Shown here piece after piece: positions 43,381-53,473 of a stretch of 64,000 nucleotides of DNA. Each line of letters begins with the position of its first letter. The stretch's first letter is position 1. The DNA comes from Nonomuraea basaltis (GTDB lineage: Bacteria; Actinomycetota; Actinomycetes; Streptosporangiales; Streptosporangiaceae), in assembly GCF_005893125.1 (NCBI RefSeq), contig NZ_VCJS01000046.1:1-64000 (forward strand), given 5' to 3'. A program made the translations under genes and the position numbers. The notes below the pieces were generated by a model, which had not been told where the DNA came from, did not search any database, and saw only the letters and a program-made list of their open reading frames with translations.

Positions 43381-45042
43381 CTAGCTGATGATCTTGCCTG
43401 GGTTGAGGTTGCGGCCGGGGTCGGCGCCGACGAAGAGGACGCTCAGGAGCTGGACGCCCGGTTGGGAGATGTCGTCGGCCAGCCAGCGGGCGTGCTCCGT
43501 GCCGACCGCGTGATGGTGCGACAGGGTGCCGCCGGCATCGATGAACGACTGCTGCACCGCGGTCTTGACCACGTCGTACTGCGCGATCGGGTCGCCTTCG
43601 GCCTGTTTGAAGGCGAAGGTGAAGTAGAGGCAGGCGCCGCTGTGGTACGAGTGCGACAGGTGGCACATGATCCAGCCCTTGACCCCGAGTTGCTCGAAGG
43701 CCTTGTTCGCGCGCTCGATCGTCTGGTCGTACAGCGGAAGCAGCTGGGACCACGCGGCCGAGGTCTCGGACACGTCGGCGAGCGCGCCGCGGTCGAGGAT
43801 GAAGTCCCGGATGTAGGGGGTGTCGAACTTCTTCTGGTCGTACAGTTCGCCCGGTCCGGATCCGACGCAGAATCCGCCGTGCTCGGCGGCGATCTTCTTC
43901 ACCAGCTTGCGTTGCCGGGCGACATGCTCGGCGCTGCCTTCGTAGCCGATGAACGACAGGCACAGCCGTTCGAGATCCCAGCCGCGCAGCTTGAGTACGG
44001 TGATCAGCGCGGAGCTCATCAGCTTCGCGACGCCCTTACTGGTTTTGCGGGTGGCGAACGAGAAGGCGCTCTCGCGAGCGTCGGAGATGCGGGTGATCGA
44101 CGGGGTCGCGTCGCTGGCCGCGATGGCGCGCATCGCCGCCACGCCTCGTTCCCAGTCGGGGAAGAAGTAGCCGAGCACCACGCGCTTGCCGGGGATGCGA
44201 TGCACCTGCACGGTGGCCTCGGTGATGACGCCCAGGCGGCCTTCGCTGCCCAGGATCATCTCGCGAACGCTCGGTCCGGTCGAGGTGACCGGCACTGCGC
44301 GCGTCGCAAGGATGCGGCCCGGCTGTACGACGCGGACCGCCCGGGTGATGTCGGCGATGTCGCCGTACTTGTCCGACTGCATACCCGACGAGCGGGTCGC
44401 GATCCAGCCGCCGAGACTGCTGTAGGTGAAGCTGTCAGGGAAGTGGCCGAGCGTCCAGCCGCGTTCGCCGAGTTGCTGCTCCAGATCGGGGCCGAGAGCA
44501 CCGGCCTGGATCCGTGCCAGTCCCGAGTCCTCGTCGATGGCGAGCACCTGGTTCAGCCGTCCCAGGTCGAGGGACACGACCTGGCGGTGCTCGTCGGCCG
44601 GCGCTTCGAGGCTGCCGGAGATGTTGCTGCCGCCACCGAACGGGATCAGTACGGCGTCGGCCGCGACGACCGCGTCCAAAACCGCGGACACCTCGGCCTC
44701 GTCCGCCGGGTACACGACCACGTCCGGGATCCGCCGCAGGTCGCCGGACCGGATCCGCAGCAGATCACGCAGGCTCTTGCCGTAGGCGTGCACCACCCGG
44801 TCCAGTGCGGCGTCGATCACCTGGTCACCGCCGACTGCTTCGGTCAGCGCCGCGCGCAGTTGCGCGGTGAGTCGCGACTGCGGCACGTCGAGATCCGCGA
44901 AGTCCATGGGCGGCCGGGGTGCCGCGTTCAGGTCCACATCGATGATCTTCTGCACGAACGGCGCCAGCGAGGGTTTGTCCTCGTGCGAGAAGGCGACCCC
45001 TTCGACGCCCCAGCCCCACCACTTCATGTGCTGCACAGTCAT
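43381..45042 (-). CDS. Alkyldihydroxyacetonephosphate synthase-like flavoprotein
   Basis: 553 residues. FAD-binding PCMH domain ~90-260 (PDVVVYPADEAEVSAVLDAV, VLIPFGGGSNISGSLEAP, GHFPDSFTYSSLGGWIATRS, SGMQSDKYGDIADITRAVRV, GSEGRLGVITEATVQVH). The C-terminal cap ends with FIDAGGTLSHHHAVGTEHAR, containing the HHH stretch typical of alkyl-DHAP synthases. WWGWG at the N-terminus is also a family mark. ATG 45042 has AGAGGG 7 bases upstream; ATG 45057 would overlap the LLM stop. The family makes ether bonds on DHAP, and the neighbouring acyltransferase fits a lipid role. Confidence 0.85.
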   Translation of the reverse strand: MTVQHMKWWGWGVEGVAFSHEDKPSLAPFVQKIIDVDLNAAPRPPMDFADLDVPQSRLTAQLRAALTEAVGGDQVIDAALDRVVHAYGKSLRDLLRIRSGDLRRIPDVVVYPADEAEVSAVLDAVVAADAVLIPFGGGSNISGSLEAPADEHRQVVSLDLGRLNQVLAIDEDSGLARIQAGALGPDLEQQLGERGWTLGHFPDSFTYSSLGGWIATRSSGMQSDKYGDIADITRAVRVVQPGRILATRAVPVTSTGPSVREMILGSEGRLGVITEATVQVHRIPGKRVVLGYFFPDWERGVAAMRAIAASDATPSITRISDARESAFSFATRKTSKGVAKLMSSALITVLKLRGWDLERLCLSFIGYEGSAEHVARQRKLVKKIAAEHGGFCVGSGPGELYDQKKFDTPYIRDFILDRGALADVSETSAAWSQLLPLYDQTIERANKAFEQLGVKGWIMCHLSHSYHSGACLYFTFAFKQAEGDPIAQYDVVKTAVQQSFIDAGGTLSHHHAVGTEHARWLADDISQPGVQLLSVLFVGADPGRNLNPGKIIS

Positions 45043-45053
45043 GGTCAGCCCTC

Positions 45054-45998
45054 TCATGTTCCGGCGAGCTTGGCGACGACCGGGGCCATCATGTCCACGG
45101 ACTCCAGCGCGATCCCGACGGAGGAGAAGCCGAACCGCTCGCGGCGCAACAGCAGGTCCTGGACGATCTCCTCGACCGACCCGAACAGGGCGTGCGGGGT
45201 GCCGAGTGCCTCCTGCGGGGGGAGTCCGAAGCTCGCGGCCAGGGCGTTCGCAGTCTCGGTACGGTCGTGACCGACCAAGGCCAGATGGATCCTCGTCTGC
45301 AGCACCAGGTGCGCGAAGCGATCATCTGCCGCCTCGCGGATCCAGGCGATCTTCCGCTCCGTCGACGCCACGGTCGCGTTCGCACCGGCCGACTGGTCGA
45401 TGACGCCCTTGTGCATGTTCATGTTGACCGCGACGACGTCGGCCTCGCGTGCGGCCAGTGACAGCACTCGCTTGCCGCCGCCCCCGACGATGATCGGTGG
45501 ATGCGGTCGCTGCACCGGCTTGGGCGTACCGTCCAGACCTCGTACCTGGTAGTGGTCTCCTTCGTAGACGCAGGGTGCGTCGGCGAACAGGCCCTTGAGT
45601 ACGGCGAGCGCCTCTTCGAGCCGCTCGATCCGGATGCCGGGCGGATCCAGCGTCAGACCGGCGCGCTCGTAGTCGGTGAGCAGCCAGCCCGCCCCCAATC
45701 CGAGGTCGAACCGCCCGCCGGAGAGCACGTCGAGGGTCGCGGCCTCCTTGGCTAGGACGACCGGGTGGCGGTAGTCGTTGCAGAACAGCATCGAGCCGAT
45801 CCGTAACGTGCTGGTCGCGTTGGCCGCGGCCATCAGCGCCGCGATCGGTGCGATCTGCTCGTCCAGGTGGTCGGACACGGTGAGGCTGTAGTAGCCGAGG
45901 TCCTCGACCTTGCGCGCCAGCCGAGCCCAGGACGTAGGTGAGATCTCGGACGGTGACGAACATTGCACCGTGAAACGGAACGGCTTATCGGCCGGCAT
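45054..45998 (-). CDS. LLM class F420-dependent oxidoreductase
   Basis: 314 residues, TIM-barrel luciferase-like family. LARKVEDLGYYSLTVSDHLD, MLFCNDYRHPVVLAKEAATL, VLSGGRFDLGLGAGWLLTDY and PVQRPHPPIIVGGGGKRVLS are typical of the TIGR03621-like actinobacterial branch. Complete. It overlaps the acyltransferase gene by 14 bases and, depending on the chosen start, the synthase. Probably uses F420H2 to reduce an unsaturated lipid or metabolite of this operon; the substrate is unknown. Confidence 0.88.
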   Translation of the reverse strand: MPADKPFRFTVQCSSPSEISPTSWARLARKVEDLGYYSLTVSDHLDEQIAPIAALMAAANATSTLRIGSMLFCNDYRHPVVLAKEAATLDVLSGGRFDLGLGAGWLLTDYERAGLTLDPPGIRIERLEEALAVLKGLFADAPCVYEGDHYQVRGLDGTPKPVQRPHPPIIVGGGGKRVLSLAAREADVVAVNMNMHKGVIDQSAGANATVASTERKIAWIREAADDRFAHLVLQTRIHLALVGHDRTETANALAASFGLPPQEALGTPHALFGSVEEIVQDLLLRRERFGFSSVGIALESVDMMAPVVAKLAGT

Positions 45999-46680
45999 CT
46001 CGAACTCCTTGATCGTGAAGGGCGGCCACCGCCGCCTGCATCCTGGCGGCGAAGGAGGCCACCGGCTCGCCTGGCCGTGGTACGAGCGGCTCGCCGAAGG
46101 CCACCCGCACCGGTGGACGTCGCGGCCGGGGCCAGCTCTGTCCGCGTGGCATCGCGTCGTACGCGCCCGTGATGCCCACCGGCAGGCACGGCAGCAGCTT
46201 GGCCACACATAGCGCGGCCGCGCCGGGCCGGAACGCGCTCATCAGGCCATCGCGTGAACGGGTACCTTCGGGGAAGATCAAGAGGCTGAAGCCGCTGTCG
46301 AGCAGCCAGCCCGAGGCGCCACGCATCGGCCGGTCCCTGCCACGGTCGATCGGGAAGGCGTTGAACACCAGCCCGGTCAAGACAGCTCGCAGCCGACTGT
46401 CGAAGAAGTAGTCAGCGGCCGCTCCGACGGCGAGCCGGCGGGTCAGTGGCAGCGGCAGGTGCGTGACCAGCACCGGCGCGTCCAGGTGACTCGAGTGGTT
46501 CGCCACGACGACCAGCGGCCCGGCCGCCGGCGCCCGGCCGATGATCTCGAGCCGGGTGAGCGACCGCACCAGGGGTTTCAACAACGCCCGTTGCAGGACG
46601 ACCCGCAGCAGTCCGGCAGCTCTCGACTCCAGCCACACGGGCAGTGCCGGCCGGCACGGCTCATCGGCCTGGGCATTCAT
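45985..46680 (-). CDS. PlsC-type 1-acylglycerol-3-phosphate acyltransferase
   Basis: 231 residues. The HX4D motif NHSSHLD carries the catalytic His/Asp pair. RGRDRPMRGA, LLIFPEGTRSRDG (acceptor-binding EGTR) and LLPCLPVGITGAY follow in the expected spacing. The N-terminal segment is hydrophobic enough for membrane association. First clearly complete gene of the unit with the LLM and alkyl-DHAP synthase-like genes, which together suggest synthesis or modification of a glycerol- or DHAP-based (ether) lipid. Confidence 0.88.
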   Translation of the reverse strand: MNAQADEPCRPALPVWLESRAAGLLRVVLQRALLKPLVRSLTRLEIIGRAPAAGPLVVVANHSSHLDAPVLVTHLPLPLTRRLAVGAAADYFFDSRLRAVLTGLVFNAFPIDRGRDRPMRGASGWLLDSGFSLLIFPEGTRSRDGLMSAFRPGAAALCVAKLLPCLPVGITGAYDAMPRGQSWPRPRRPPVRVAFGEPLVPRPGEPVASFAARMQAAVAALHDQGVRDAGR

Positions 46681-46775
46681 CGAGCGTGACCTTGTATTTC
46701 GTGGCGTCCGATCCGGCCTCGCTGACGAACTCCTCCAGGTGCTCGCGCAGCGCTTCCTTTGGCGCGGCGACGTCG
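46661..46775 (-). pseudogene. C-terminal tail of an unidentified gene before plsC
   Basis: About 37 residues (APKEALREHLEEFVSEAGSD, ATKYKVTLDECPGR) read like a genuine protein end and overlap the acyltransferase start by 20 bases, as expected for an operon partner. Upstream the frame dissolves into Arg-rich non-coding sequence. The family cannot be recognised. Confidence 0.3.
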
Positions 46776-46970
46776 CGAACGCCTTCGCCCCGCCGCCTCA
46801 ACCGCCGTCTGACAGGAACCCGCCCACCTCGCACCGGCCCTCGTCGGCGACGGCCCGCGTTTCGAGCGCCCACGGGCTCAACGGCAACCCGAAGGCGAGT
46901 GAGAGAGTGTGCCGTTTGCCGGATACGCGCTGCTTGACGCATGTTCTCGCAGGCCTCCACTCTTTGGGCA

Positions 46971-48191
46971 TCAGCCGACGTCAACGGGCAACCGTGTGAA
47001 CCCCCTGAAGGTCAAGCTGTCCCGGCGTTCCGGAACCCCGTTGAGCGCAATCTTCGGAAAGCGACCAAGCAATGCGGGCAGCGCGATCTCGGCCTCCAGC
47101 CTGCCCAATGGCGCGCCCACGCAGTGGTGGATGCCACCGCCAAAGGACAAAGGCGCATTGCCTGTGCGGTCGAGTTCCAATCGGTCGGGCTCGGCGAAGC
47201 GGTGAGGGTCGCGGTTGCCGGCGCCGAGATAGGCGACGACCCGCTCACCGGCCGTGATCGTGATGCCGCTGAGTTCGATCGGCTCGGCCACGCTGCGCGG
47301 GACGATCTGCGTCGGGCTGTCGAAACGCAGCAGCTCGTCGACGGCCGAAGGTGCGAGGTCGGGCCGTTCCCTCAGCAGGTCCATCTGCTCCGGATGCTGC
47401 AGGAGCGCGAAGAGCCCGTTGCCGAGCAGGTTGGTAGTGGTTTCCAGCCCTGCTCCTAACAGGAATCCCGCGGTGGTGAGCAGCTCATCCTCGCTGAACC
47501 GGTCATCGGCCTGCTGAATGGCGATCAACTCGCTCAGCAGATCATCGGCTGGTCTACGCCGACGCTCCGCGACCAGGCTGATGAAGTATTCGCGAATGGC
47601 AGCAGCAGCCGAATCGGCCTGGCTCAGCACGTCCGGCGTAATGACTTCAACCACCTGGGTCCATTGGCGGACCAAAGGCGGGAACCGCGACCGGTCCTCG
47701 GCCGGCACGCCGAGAATCTCGCCGAGTACGATCACCGGCAGCTGAAGAGCGAAGGCGTCCATGAAGTCGAGCTCGCCGCTCATGCCGTCGAGCAGGTCGT
47801 CAACCGTCCGCGCAATCTCCGCGCGCAGGGCCTGCACCCGCCGGGGAGTAAAAGCCCCGCTGACGAGCCGGCGCAGCCGGGTGTGGTCGGGCGGGTTACG
47901 CAGAAGCATGCTGGTGAACAGCAATCGCAGCGCCGGATGCGCCGACCAATCCGCGATAGCGGGAAACGCCCCCAGTCGATTGTCCGGCGACTGGTGTCGC
48001 ATGCGCGGATCGCGGGTCACCGCCACACAGTCGGCGTGGCGGGTCACCACCAAAGTCCCGTCTGCGGCCCGTACGACGGCTGAGATCCGACGCAACCGGT
48101 CATACCGCGGATACGGGTTCTCCCTGCCGGCGGTCGTGGCCAGCTCGTCGAGCAGGGTCATTGCCTCGGGACTCTCCACCGCACCTGACAT
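46971..48191 (-). CDS. Cytochrome P450
   Basis: 406 residues (ATG 48191; ATG 48203 is an alternative with GGAAGAG upstream). I-helix LLGAGLETTTNLLGNGLFAL with the oxygen-activating region AGLETT, K-helix ExxR in ELLRFDSPTQ, and heme ligand loop SFGGGIHHCVGAPLGRLEAE with Cys in HHCVG. Soluble bacterial class I type, which needs ferredoxin and reductase; neither is in the window. It stands alone next to a transposase relic, with no obvious biosynthetic partners. Substrate unknown. Confidence 0.92.
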   Translation of the reverse strand: MSGAVESPEAMTLLDELATTAGRENPYPRYDRLRRISAVVRAADGTLVVTRHADCVAVTRDPRMRHQSPDNRLGAFPAIADWSAHPALRLLFTSMLLRNPPDHTRLRRLVSGAFTPRRVQALRAEIARTVDDLLDGMSGELDFMDAFALQLPVIVLGEILGVPAEDRSRFPPLVRQWTQVVEVITPDVLSQADSAAAAIREYFISLVAERRRRPADDLLSELIAIQQADDRFSEDELLTTAGFLLGAGLETTTNLLGNGLFALLQHPEQMDLLRERPDLAPSAVDELLRFDSPTQIVPRSVAEPIELSGITITAGERVVAYLGAGNRDPHRFAEPDRLELDRTGNAPLSFGGGIHHCVGAPLGRLEAEIALPALLGRFPKIALNGVPERRDSLTFRGFTRLPVDVG

Positions 48192-48304
48192 GAGACCTCG
48201 CATTCGCTCTTCCAGCTCGCCTTGACGACAGAGAATCAAGTGCCGTAGCTGGTTTGGTTCGCCCTGTTTTGTGGCGACACGCCGAGCGAGTTCCTTCGAT
48301 GATC

Positions 48305-48482
48305 GGCGTGCGACCGCAATGCCTCCAGCCCGCCGGCCTGCCAGGCTCGATATCAGGCATAGGCAGGCTTTCGCGAGACTCTCAGCTGCTTGGCCACCTG
48401 CGACGGCGCCACGTCGGCAGCGAATAACTCCCCGGCCTGCATGCGCACCTGCTCGCGCTTCGCTCTGGCGGCAGGGGTAGAC
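48305..48482 (-). pseudogene. IS630-type transposase N-terminal relic
   Basis: QVRMQAGELFAADVAPSQVA then KQLRVSRKPAYA, a stop codon, and YRAWQAGGLEALRSH in the same frame: the N-terminal helix-turn-helix of an IS630-type transposase with an in-frame stop. The DDE domain is absent. Confidence 0.6.
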
Positions 48483-48580
48483 CACCTCCATCCGGATACC
48501 GCATCCCACCGGCATAGTCACCGACCTGGAGAAAGACAGGCAACCACGCCGAGGCACCTCAACCTTTCAACCCCTGTAGA

Positions 48581-48817
48581 CTATTTAGTTGTGTATTCAA
48601 AGTACCACTTAATTCGTTCATTTTCGATATTCCACACCCAGTAGCAGTCGCTCAGGACGCGATAATAGTGGGCGTACTGATTTCTCTCAATCCAGCAGCT
48701 ATCGTCTGACCGAAACGGGCCAGCTAGGTGCTTGAGATTGGGGTCCGTCGAGGCATTGCTTGCCGTGACAGCCGTCGCGCTAGGAGCCCCTGCCATCCCT
48801 GAACCGAGTATCATCAT
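48581..48817 (-). CDS. Small secreted protein, unusually AT-rich
   Basis: 78 residues from ATG 48817. The C-terminal ~45 residues are rich in aromatic residues and carry two Cys (SCWIERNQYAHYYRVLSDCY, WVWNIENERIKWYFEYTTK). Read upstream without a stop, the frame gives KRAAAVSSIVT before MMILGSGMAGAPSATAVTA, an excellent signal peptide, but no ATG/GTG/TTG start codon is found there. The gene body has lower GC than its surroundings. Similar small secreted actinomycete proteins have unknown function. Either a rare start codon or an upstream deletion is involved. Confidence 0.5.
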   Translation of the reverse strand: MMILGSGMAGAPSATAVTASNASTDPNLKHLAGPFRSDDSCWIERNQYAHYYRVLSDCYWVWNIENERIKWYFEYTTK

Positions 48818-48839
48818 TGTTACGATTGAACTGACGGCT

Positions 48840-49440
48840 GCCGCTCTCTTGAGGATGTGATAAAAAGTCTCGCCTTTCCGTTCCGGATTGGGGCGCTGAA
48901 CGCTTTGTCGACAAAGCCAGAGGAGTGGCCATGTTCGCTTTTCCTTGCTCAGTCACGTCGCCACGCTTGGGAATGAACGTAGTGGTGGAATGCGACAGCG
49001 GCTATCCAGATCGCGTCGTCCGGAGTGCGTGTTTCGTACAGCGCGCTGTACGAGCTGACGCAGGCCTCTTTCGTGGAGGCTACGGATCGGCCGGAGGGGC
49101 CCGACTCCGACGAAGCGGAGTTGATCCACTCATGCCGTTCGAGCAGTGGCGTAGTGCTGGGCCAGGCCCTGCTGGCCGGGCGTCGTAGGCTTTCCACCCG
49201 GCCAGTGCATCGCGCGGGCAGCGGCCGACAGCAGCTGCTGGCGGACGTGCTCGGTGCGGAAGCGGCCCCGACTCGCTGTTCAACCCTTGTAACGAAACTC
49301 CCGAGCCTCAAGCGGGGACATGTAACGAAACGCTGTGCGAGGGTCCAAGCTGCGGCCTTCCCGTCCGCCAGCCCGCCACCGGCCGGCCTCGCCGCTTCTG
49401 CTCAACCGCCTGCCGCGTCAGCGCCCATCGCGCATCCCAG
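48840..49440. other. Stretch with no supported gene
   Basis: Six hundred bases in which frames on both strands are short and compositionally unconvincing. The stretch 48840-48930 is AT-rich and may hold the promoter of the small secreted gene. Probably relic sequence leading into the transposase tail. Confidence 0.4.
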
Positions 49441-49454
49441 GCGCGCACGGCGCA

Positions 49455-49600
49455 ATGCGATCGACTACGAGCGCAAGCCCTCGCATAGCGAAGCCCACCT
49501 GACCGTGGCCGCGATCACGCTGATGACCCGCCGCCTCACCAGGAAGAACGCCACCCCCAAATGGACCGGACAGCAATCGGCCTCAGCACAGGCCGCTTGA
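49455..49600 (+). pseudogene. IS5/IS4-type transposase C-terminal tail
   Basis: AIDYERKPSHSEAHLTVAAI then TLMTRRLTRKNATPKW and a stop: the family's conserved C-terminal segment with the final Glu-containing helix. Nothing upstream belongs to it. Confidence 0.65.
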
Positions 49601-49630
49601 TCAACTAAGGGTGCCGGTTGGGCCCCGGTC

Positions 49631-50311
49631 TCAGTCCCGGTCGCCCCGCGCGAGCCGGTGCCGGCGCATGAGCAGGGCGAGCGTCCCGGCCAGGACTAGC
49701 ACAACGACGGCCGCGCCGCCAGCGGCCGGGGCCCAGCCGGCACCCGCTCCAGGGTCCGTGCCCGTGCCGTTGTACGCGGCGACCGGCGACGGCGACCCGG
49801 ACGGCTTCGCAGGGGTGCCCAGGGCGGCGATCAGCTCGGCGTCCATGGGGCCGACCAGGTTCTCGAGCCCGGTGCTCCGCTTACCACCGGGCCGCAAGGG
49901 CCCCGTGCCGGGGTCGATCGGCACGTTGCCCGAGCACAGGCTGGAGGTCAGGCTGACGCCCGGAACCGGCTCGGACAGCTCCGACTCATCCGAGGCCGCG
50001 AAGACCAGGTATCTGCCGCCCCGCTCGAACGGGTAGCCGCACGAAGCGGTGTCGGCGTCGGTCGCGAGCGTGAACTCGGCGGTGGGCGCGCCCTTGTAGA
50101 CGTTGTCCACCCGGAAGGTGTAGACGTCCGGCGAGCGCGGGCCGATGGCGGTCCCTTCTGCCACGGTGCCGGTAAACACGGCGTCCGCGTGCTCCACGGC
50201 CTGGGCGGGAGTCCGGATCGCGCAGGAGCATGCGTAGGCCGCGGTGGACGTGCTCCCCAGCACGCAGGCGACGAGGGAGAGAAGAGCGAGCAATCGGATC
50301 ACCATGCCCAT
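49631..50311 (-). CDS. Secreted membrane-anchored protein with TIMP/NTR-like domain
   Basis: 226 residues. Signal peptide ~1-27 (LLALLSLVACVLGSTSTAAY), mature start at ACSCAIRTPAQAVEHADAVF. The Cys-Ser-Cys N-terminus followed by ADAVFTGTV and TFRVDNVYKGAP is the pattern of netrin/TIMP-like domains found in actinomycete surface proteins. A low-complexity linker (SPSPVAAYNGTGTDPGAG) leads to a C-terminal membrane helix (GGAAVVVLVLAGTLALLMRR) and a basic tail. Likely a cell-surface protein, possibly a protease inhibitor or ligand binder; not proved. Confidence 0.75.
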   Translation of the reverse strand: MGMVIRLLALLSLVACVLGSTSTAAYACSCAIRTPAQAVEHADAVFTGTVAEGTAIGPRSPDVYTFRVDNVYKGAPTAEFTLATDADTASCGYPFERGGRYLVFAASDESELSEPVPGVSLTSSLCSGNVPIDPGTGPLRPGGKRSTGLENLVGPMDAELIAALGTPAKPSGSPSPVAAYNGTGTDPGAGAGWAPAAGGAAVVVLVLAGTLALLMRRHRLARGDRD

Positions 50312-50344
50312 ACGACGTACCGGACCCGGCGATCAGTTCACTCT

Positions 50345-50470
50345 TCCCCGGCCTGCCCTGAACCGGCTGCGCGGCGCGGTCCGCTACGAGCACGAGGCGG
50401 CAGGCGATCTCATCCATGTGGACATCAAGAAGCTCGGCAGGATCCCATGGCGGCGGTTGGCGGATGCACG
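50345..50470 (+). pseudogene. IS481-type transposase fragment
   Basis: RYEHEAAGDLIHVDIKKLGR (with the first catalytic Asp in HVD) continues in a second frame with GGGWRMHGRDSDA, a hallmark of IS481/IS3-type cores. Only ~40 residues survive. Confidence 0.6.
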
Positions 50471-50519
50471 GCCGCGACAGCGACGCCGCCCCCGTATCTC
50501 TATGCGCACCGGCCCGGCC

Positions 50520-51150
50520 AGGCAACTCCGGAAACGACACTGGGCTGGGAGCGCGTATGTCAGCCGATCGGGGGCCCGGGCTTTGGTTCTGAAAACAAGA
50601 AGACCCGGTGCGTCAAGCCGTCATCAGCCACGATGCGGGCCCTCAGCCAACCGCATAGCCCGCCAGCTCTGCCTGCGGTGACGCCTATTCCGTACCTGCA
50701 CACCCACCGCATGGTTCGCACCCGCCCCGATTTGCGACCGTGAGGGTTCAAAGACACCCCCCGAGCGGGAGACTTTGCAGTGCTGAACCCGATCGGTATC
50801 TGGCAGGAGTGGCCAACCTGCCCCGAGCCACGTATCCGCCTCGTCCTCACCGACAGCGGCTGCGACACTGTCGCCGCGCGCGGTTAACGTCTCAGCCCTT
50901 AAGCGCATCCCGGCTAAGCCCGCATTGTGCCGTCAGCCGCCGCGCCGCGTTAACCACGTCGACAGCGACGCGTCGCCATCTAGCAAGCGCCGGCGCCGGT
51001 CAGCAGCACCAAACACGGCGGCTCACTATCCGAAGAACGCAATCTCTACGAAGCGGTTCGGATAGCAAAAGGACTATGTTCGCCCCTACCTTGCCTTGCG
51101 TAGAGGCAACGGAGCAATCGCTCAGCGTGCACTCGATCATCAGCTTATGG
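50520..51150. other. Stretch with no supported gene
   Basis: About 630 bases without convincing coding. Only the last ~100 bases are noteworthy as the leader of the repeat-bearing secreted peptide, with AGGGAGG just before its ATG. Confidence 0.4.
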
Positions 51151-51165
51151 CTATAGGGAGGTACC

Positions 51166-51372
51166 ATGCGACGGACCCTGCTCACCTTTGTTGCGACTGC
51201 CGTTCTTGGCAGTTTCATCGCATCGCCGGCAGTCGCTGCCGCAACACCAGACTGGGGTGGGGTCATCTACAGCGAAGAGCAGGCAGTCGCTGCCGCAACA
51301 CCAGACTGGGGTGGGCTCATCAACAGCGAAGAGCAGGCAGCCGCCAACACCGACTCCGTGCGTTTCGGTTAA
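51166..51372 (+). CDS. Secreted peptide with two tandem 18-residue repeats
   Basis: 68 residues, ATG 51166 with AGGGAGGT 5 bases upstream. Signal peptide MRRTLLTFVATAVLGSFIAS with cleavage expected after PAVA. The mature part consists of ATPDWGGVIYSEEQ and ATPDWGGLINSEEQ joined by AVAA, then AAANTDSVRFG. The repeat begins inside the signal peptide, so the signal-peptidase-like AVAA sequence itself is duplicated before each ATPDWGG unit. No Cys; acidic. It might be a processed extracellular peptide or signal. No family recognised. Confidence 0.7.
   Translation: MRRTLLTFVATAVLGSFIASPAVAAATPDWGGVIYSEEQAVAAATPDWGGLINSEEQAAANTDSVRFG
51229..51336 (+). repeat. 54-base tandem duplication in the secreted-peptide gene
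   Basis: Two adjacent 54-base units (51229-51282 and 51283-51336) differ only near GTCATCTAC/CTCATCAAC. In frame, so each encodes 18 residues. The near identity suggests a recent or conversion-maintained duplication. Confidence 0.9.
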
Positions 51373-51530
51373 CTGAGGACGTAGGGCCGATGCGTTCTCG
51401 GCTGGTGGAACGCACGCGAGCTCGATGAGGCTGGGCGGTTGAGGCCACCCGGGGGTGCAGATGGCAAACGCGGCCCTTGATGATCGTTGGGTGTCTACGC
51501 CGGTCGATCAAGAACAGGGGCCGCGTTCGC

Positions 51531-51840
51531 GTGCCATCATCCCCGATCAATGTGCTCGCCCGCCACCTGGAGCCCGTCTCCGTTGCCAATCTGCCGAGTG
51601 ACCTGCCCGATCTGCCGGCCCTGGCTGAGGTACTGAATGCGGTCCCCGACCCGCGCAGCCGCCGGGGACGCCGCTACCGGATCGGTCCGCTGCTGGCGTT
51701 ATCCCTGCTGGCCGTAATCGGCGGCGCGACATCCATGGCCAAGATCACCCGGTTCATCGCCGGGTACGATCCCGAGTTGCGTGCCCGAGCCGGTCTGCCC
51801 GGCACACCCCAGCTGGCCGCCACTACCAGCGACCGGCAAC
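51531..51840 (+). pseudogene. ISAs1-family transposase N-terminal fragment
   Basis: From GTG 51531: LPDLPALAEVLNAVPDPRSR, GRRYRIGPLLALSLLAVIGG, ATSMAKITRFIAGYDPELRA, the DDE_Tnp_1-associated N-terminal domain of ISAs1/H-repeat elements. It ends near LAATT; the following residues to the stop at 51935 do not match. Catalytic domain absent. Confidence 0.7.
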
Positions 51841-51952
51841 TGATCGTTATTGACGACGTTCAGCGTCGTCGCTCCCGGTCTCTGGGAGAAACACATGGGT
51901 GGTTTGCCGAGCGCCACACGCTCGTTCGTCGTTAGGTAAGAGGAGGTCAACG

Positions 51953-52122
51953 ATGAAATTCGCACTGCTGCTGTTCGATCCCGAGAATTACTGGGAATCG
52001 ATTTCGAAGGAAGAGATGGGGGCGGCACTGGCCGAGCATGCGGCGTTCGCTCAGTACCTGCGGGAACGGGGCGTCGTTTTCTCAGGAGAGGCCCTGATGG
52101 ACCGCCCCGGGAATCTTGGAGG

Positions 52123-52130
<8 letters not shown>
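51953..52130 (+). pseudogene. YCII-domain protein, truncated by IS3
   Basis: ATG 51953 with AGGAGGTCAACG directly upstream. MKFALLLFDPENYWESISKE and EHAAFAQYLRERGVVFSGEA match the first ~50 residues of YCII-related proteins, commonly adjacent to ECF sigma factors. Similarity ends at the IS3 boundary near 52125, where ACTTACGAATGACG begins. The catalytic-type His/Asp region and the remaining ~60 residues are lost. Confidence 0.65.
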
Positions 52131-53454
<1,324 letters not shown>

Positions 53455-53473
53455 GACTCCCAGCCTTCCAGTC

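Noticed and set aside
42665-43963. 432-residue minus-strand ORF across the Tn3 relic and the flavoprotein gene
   Set aside because: Composite frame: shadow of the flavoprotein, then antisense of the Tn3 fragment; only its last ~57 residues could be real.
43288-45270. 660-residue plus-strand ORF opposite the alkyl-DHAP-synthase-like gene
   Set aside because: Shadow frame; the minus strand holds a complete FAD-binding protein with clear motifs.
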